A stretch of 64,000 nt of DNA from Lewinellaceae bacterium (GTDB lineage Bacteria; Bacteroidota; Bacteroidia; Chitinophagales; Saprospiraceae). This document shows positions 63,654 to 64,000 of this stretch, in pieces (the stretch's first letter is position 1; the number at the start of each line of letters is the position of its first letter). The stretch lies in the NCBI GenBank assembly GCA_020636255.1, contig JACJYE010000007.1, positions 186,001-250,000 on the forward strand. Reading direction: 5' to 3'. A model generated the notes under the pieces. The model made no database searches and was not told the DNA's origin. It was given only the letters and a program-made list of their open reading frames with translations. The translations under genes and the position numbers were made by a program.

Positions 63654-64000
63654 ACAACCTCATGCCTCCGATCACCAGAGCCTCACAGAAGCCATCATCG
63701 GCTTTGTGCAGTATGCCCGTGGGGAGGGGTTGAAAGTAGGGGTACAGGAAAGCCAGGAGGCGCTCCGGGCCGCGGCATTGGGCCTGGCCGCCCAAAAAGG
63801 TGTTTTCGCCGTCGCCCTGCGCACCATCTTTTGCACTTCTCCCGACGAGATCGAGCTGTTCGGCCAGCTGTTCGATCGCTTCTGGGGTGGAAAGAGGAGC
63901 AGCGTCCGCAGCAGGACGGCCTACAGCAACCAATCCAATATCCAGAAAAGATCACCCGGCTCGCTGGTGTGGATGGGTATGGGGCAGAACGGGGAAGAAG
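63646..64000 (+). CDS. coxE: CoxE, vWA-domain maturation protein, N-terminal part
   Basis: ATG at 63646 overlaps the coxD stop by 8 bp; 118 residues are in the window and the frame stays open to the edge. The visible part (LTEAIIGFVQYARGEGLKVG, VQESQEALRAA, FAVALRTIFCTSPDEIELFG then QLFDRFW) matches the N-terminal helical region of CoxE-like vWA proteins. The metal-ion-dependent adhesion site lies beyond the window. Partner of CoxD. Confidence 0.85.
   Translation, partial: MPEQPHASDHQSLTEAIIGFVQYARGEGLKVGVQESQEALRAAALGLAAQKGVFAVALRTIFCTSPDEIELFGQLFDRFWGGKRSSVRSRTAYSNQSNIQKRSPGSLVWMGMGQNGEE

Overview
The window looks like a chromosomal piece of a Bacteroidota genome, most likely Saprospiria or a relative. 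Seen in the sequence: two classes of type IX secretion (T9SS) sorting domains (a CHU_C / gliding-motility C-terminus at 8788-10530 and Por-type 'FPNP' tails at 25625-27406 and 35651-36664), a hybrid two-component regulator with AraC output, a DUF6090 protein, a TonB-dependent receptor with a carboxypeptidase-like N-domain, and -7 boxes of the TAnnTTTG type that is specific to this phylum. Coding DNA is GC-rich; a few accessory genes are visibly AT-richer.

Layout. 1-7.5 kb: housekeeping genes on the minus strand (lptF/G start, tgt, rodA, SPOR protein, deoC, secA). 8-10.6 kb: lipoprotein plus T9SS adhesin-like protein. 10.8-13.1 kb: small accessory island between a tRNA-Cys and a tRNA-Trp-like 3' fragment, with an XRE regulator and its operator array, remnants of a primase-type mobile-element gene, and an orphan toxin-like/immunity-like gene pair. 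13.2-38 kb: a beta-propeller protein, M1 peptidase, membrane proteins, hybrid sensor kinase, secreted and surface proteins, PhyH-type oxygenase, sialate O-acetylesterase, TonB receptor, intradiol dioxygenase and a TetR/cupin pair. 38-46.7 kb: the SpoIIM-DUF4129-DUF4350-MoxR-DUF58 operon with a divergent RDD gene. 46.9-49.7 kb: M16 peptidase. 49.9-50.6 kb: a PIN toxin-antitoxin locus destroyed by nested mobile elements. 50.7-64 kb: molybdenum and sulfur cofactor genes (moeA, sufS, sufU, xdhC/coxF, a MoaD/ThiS-like protein) leading into coxM-coxS-coxL-coxG-coxD-coxE. CoxL carries the AYRCSFR active-site loop that defines form I, the true aerobic carbon monoxide dehydrogenase. The window ends inside coxE.

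The cox region reads as one functional unit: CoxM (FAD), CoxS (two 2Fe-2S clusters) and CoxL (Mo/Cu site) make the enzyme; CoxD, CoxE and CoxF/XdhC mature it; CoxG would dock it to the membrane; MoeA and SufS supply molybdenum insertion and sulfur. An identical TTAGAA-N6-TTCTAA dyad lies upstream of both xdhC and coxM, suggesting co-regulation. Between coxF and coxM sit three genes that are not standard cox genes: a Cys-containing membrane protein, a GG-ending ubiquitin-like protein and a beta-propeller with conserved Cys/His positions whose paralogue is at 13.2 kb.

The window is also rich in short non-coding mobile or structured elements, at least six families: a 151-bp MITE that makes 8-bp target duplications, a roughly 155-bp element with GGCTGTCTCAAAAGT ends, AAGAGCTTGTTTGG-ended hairpins (one read in frame inside a secreted-protein leader), and others. 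Nearly every gap above 300 bp is made of them. I see no rRNA, CRISPR array, complete insertion sequence or prophage.
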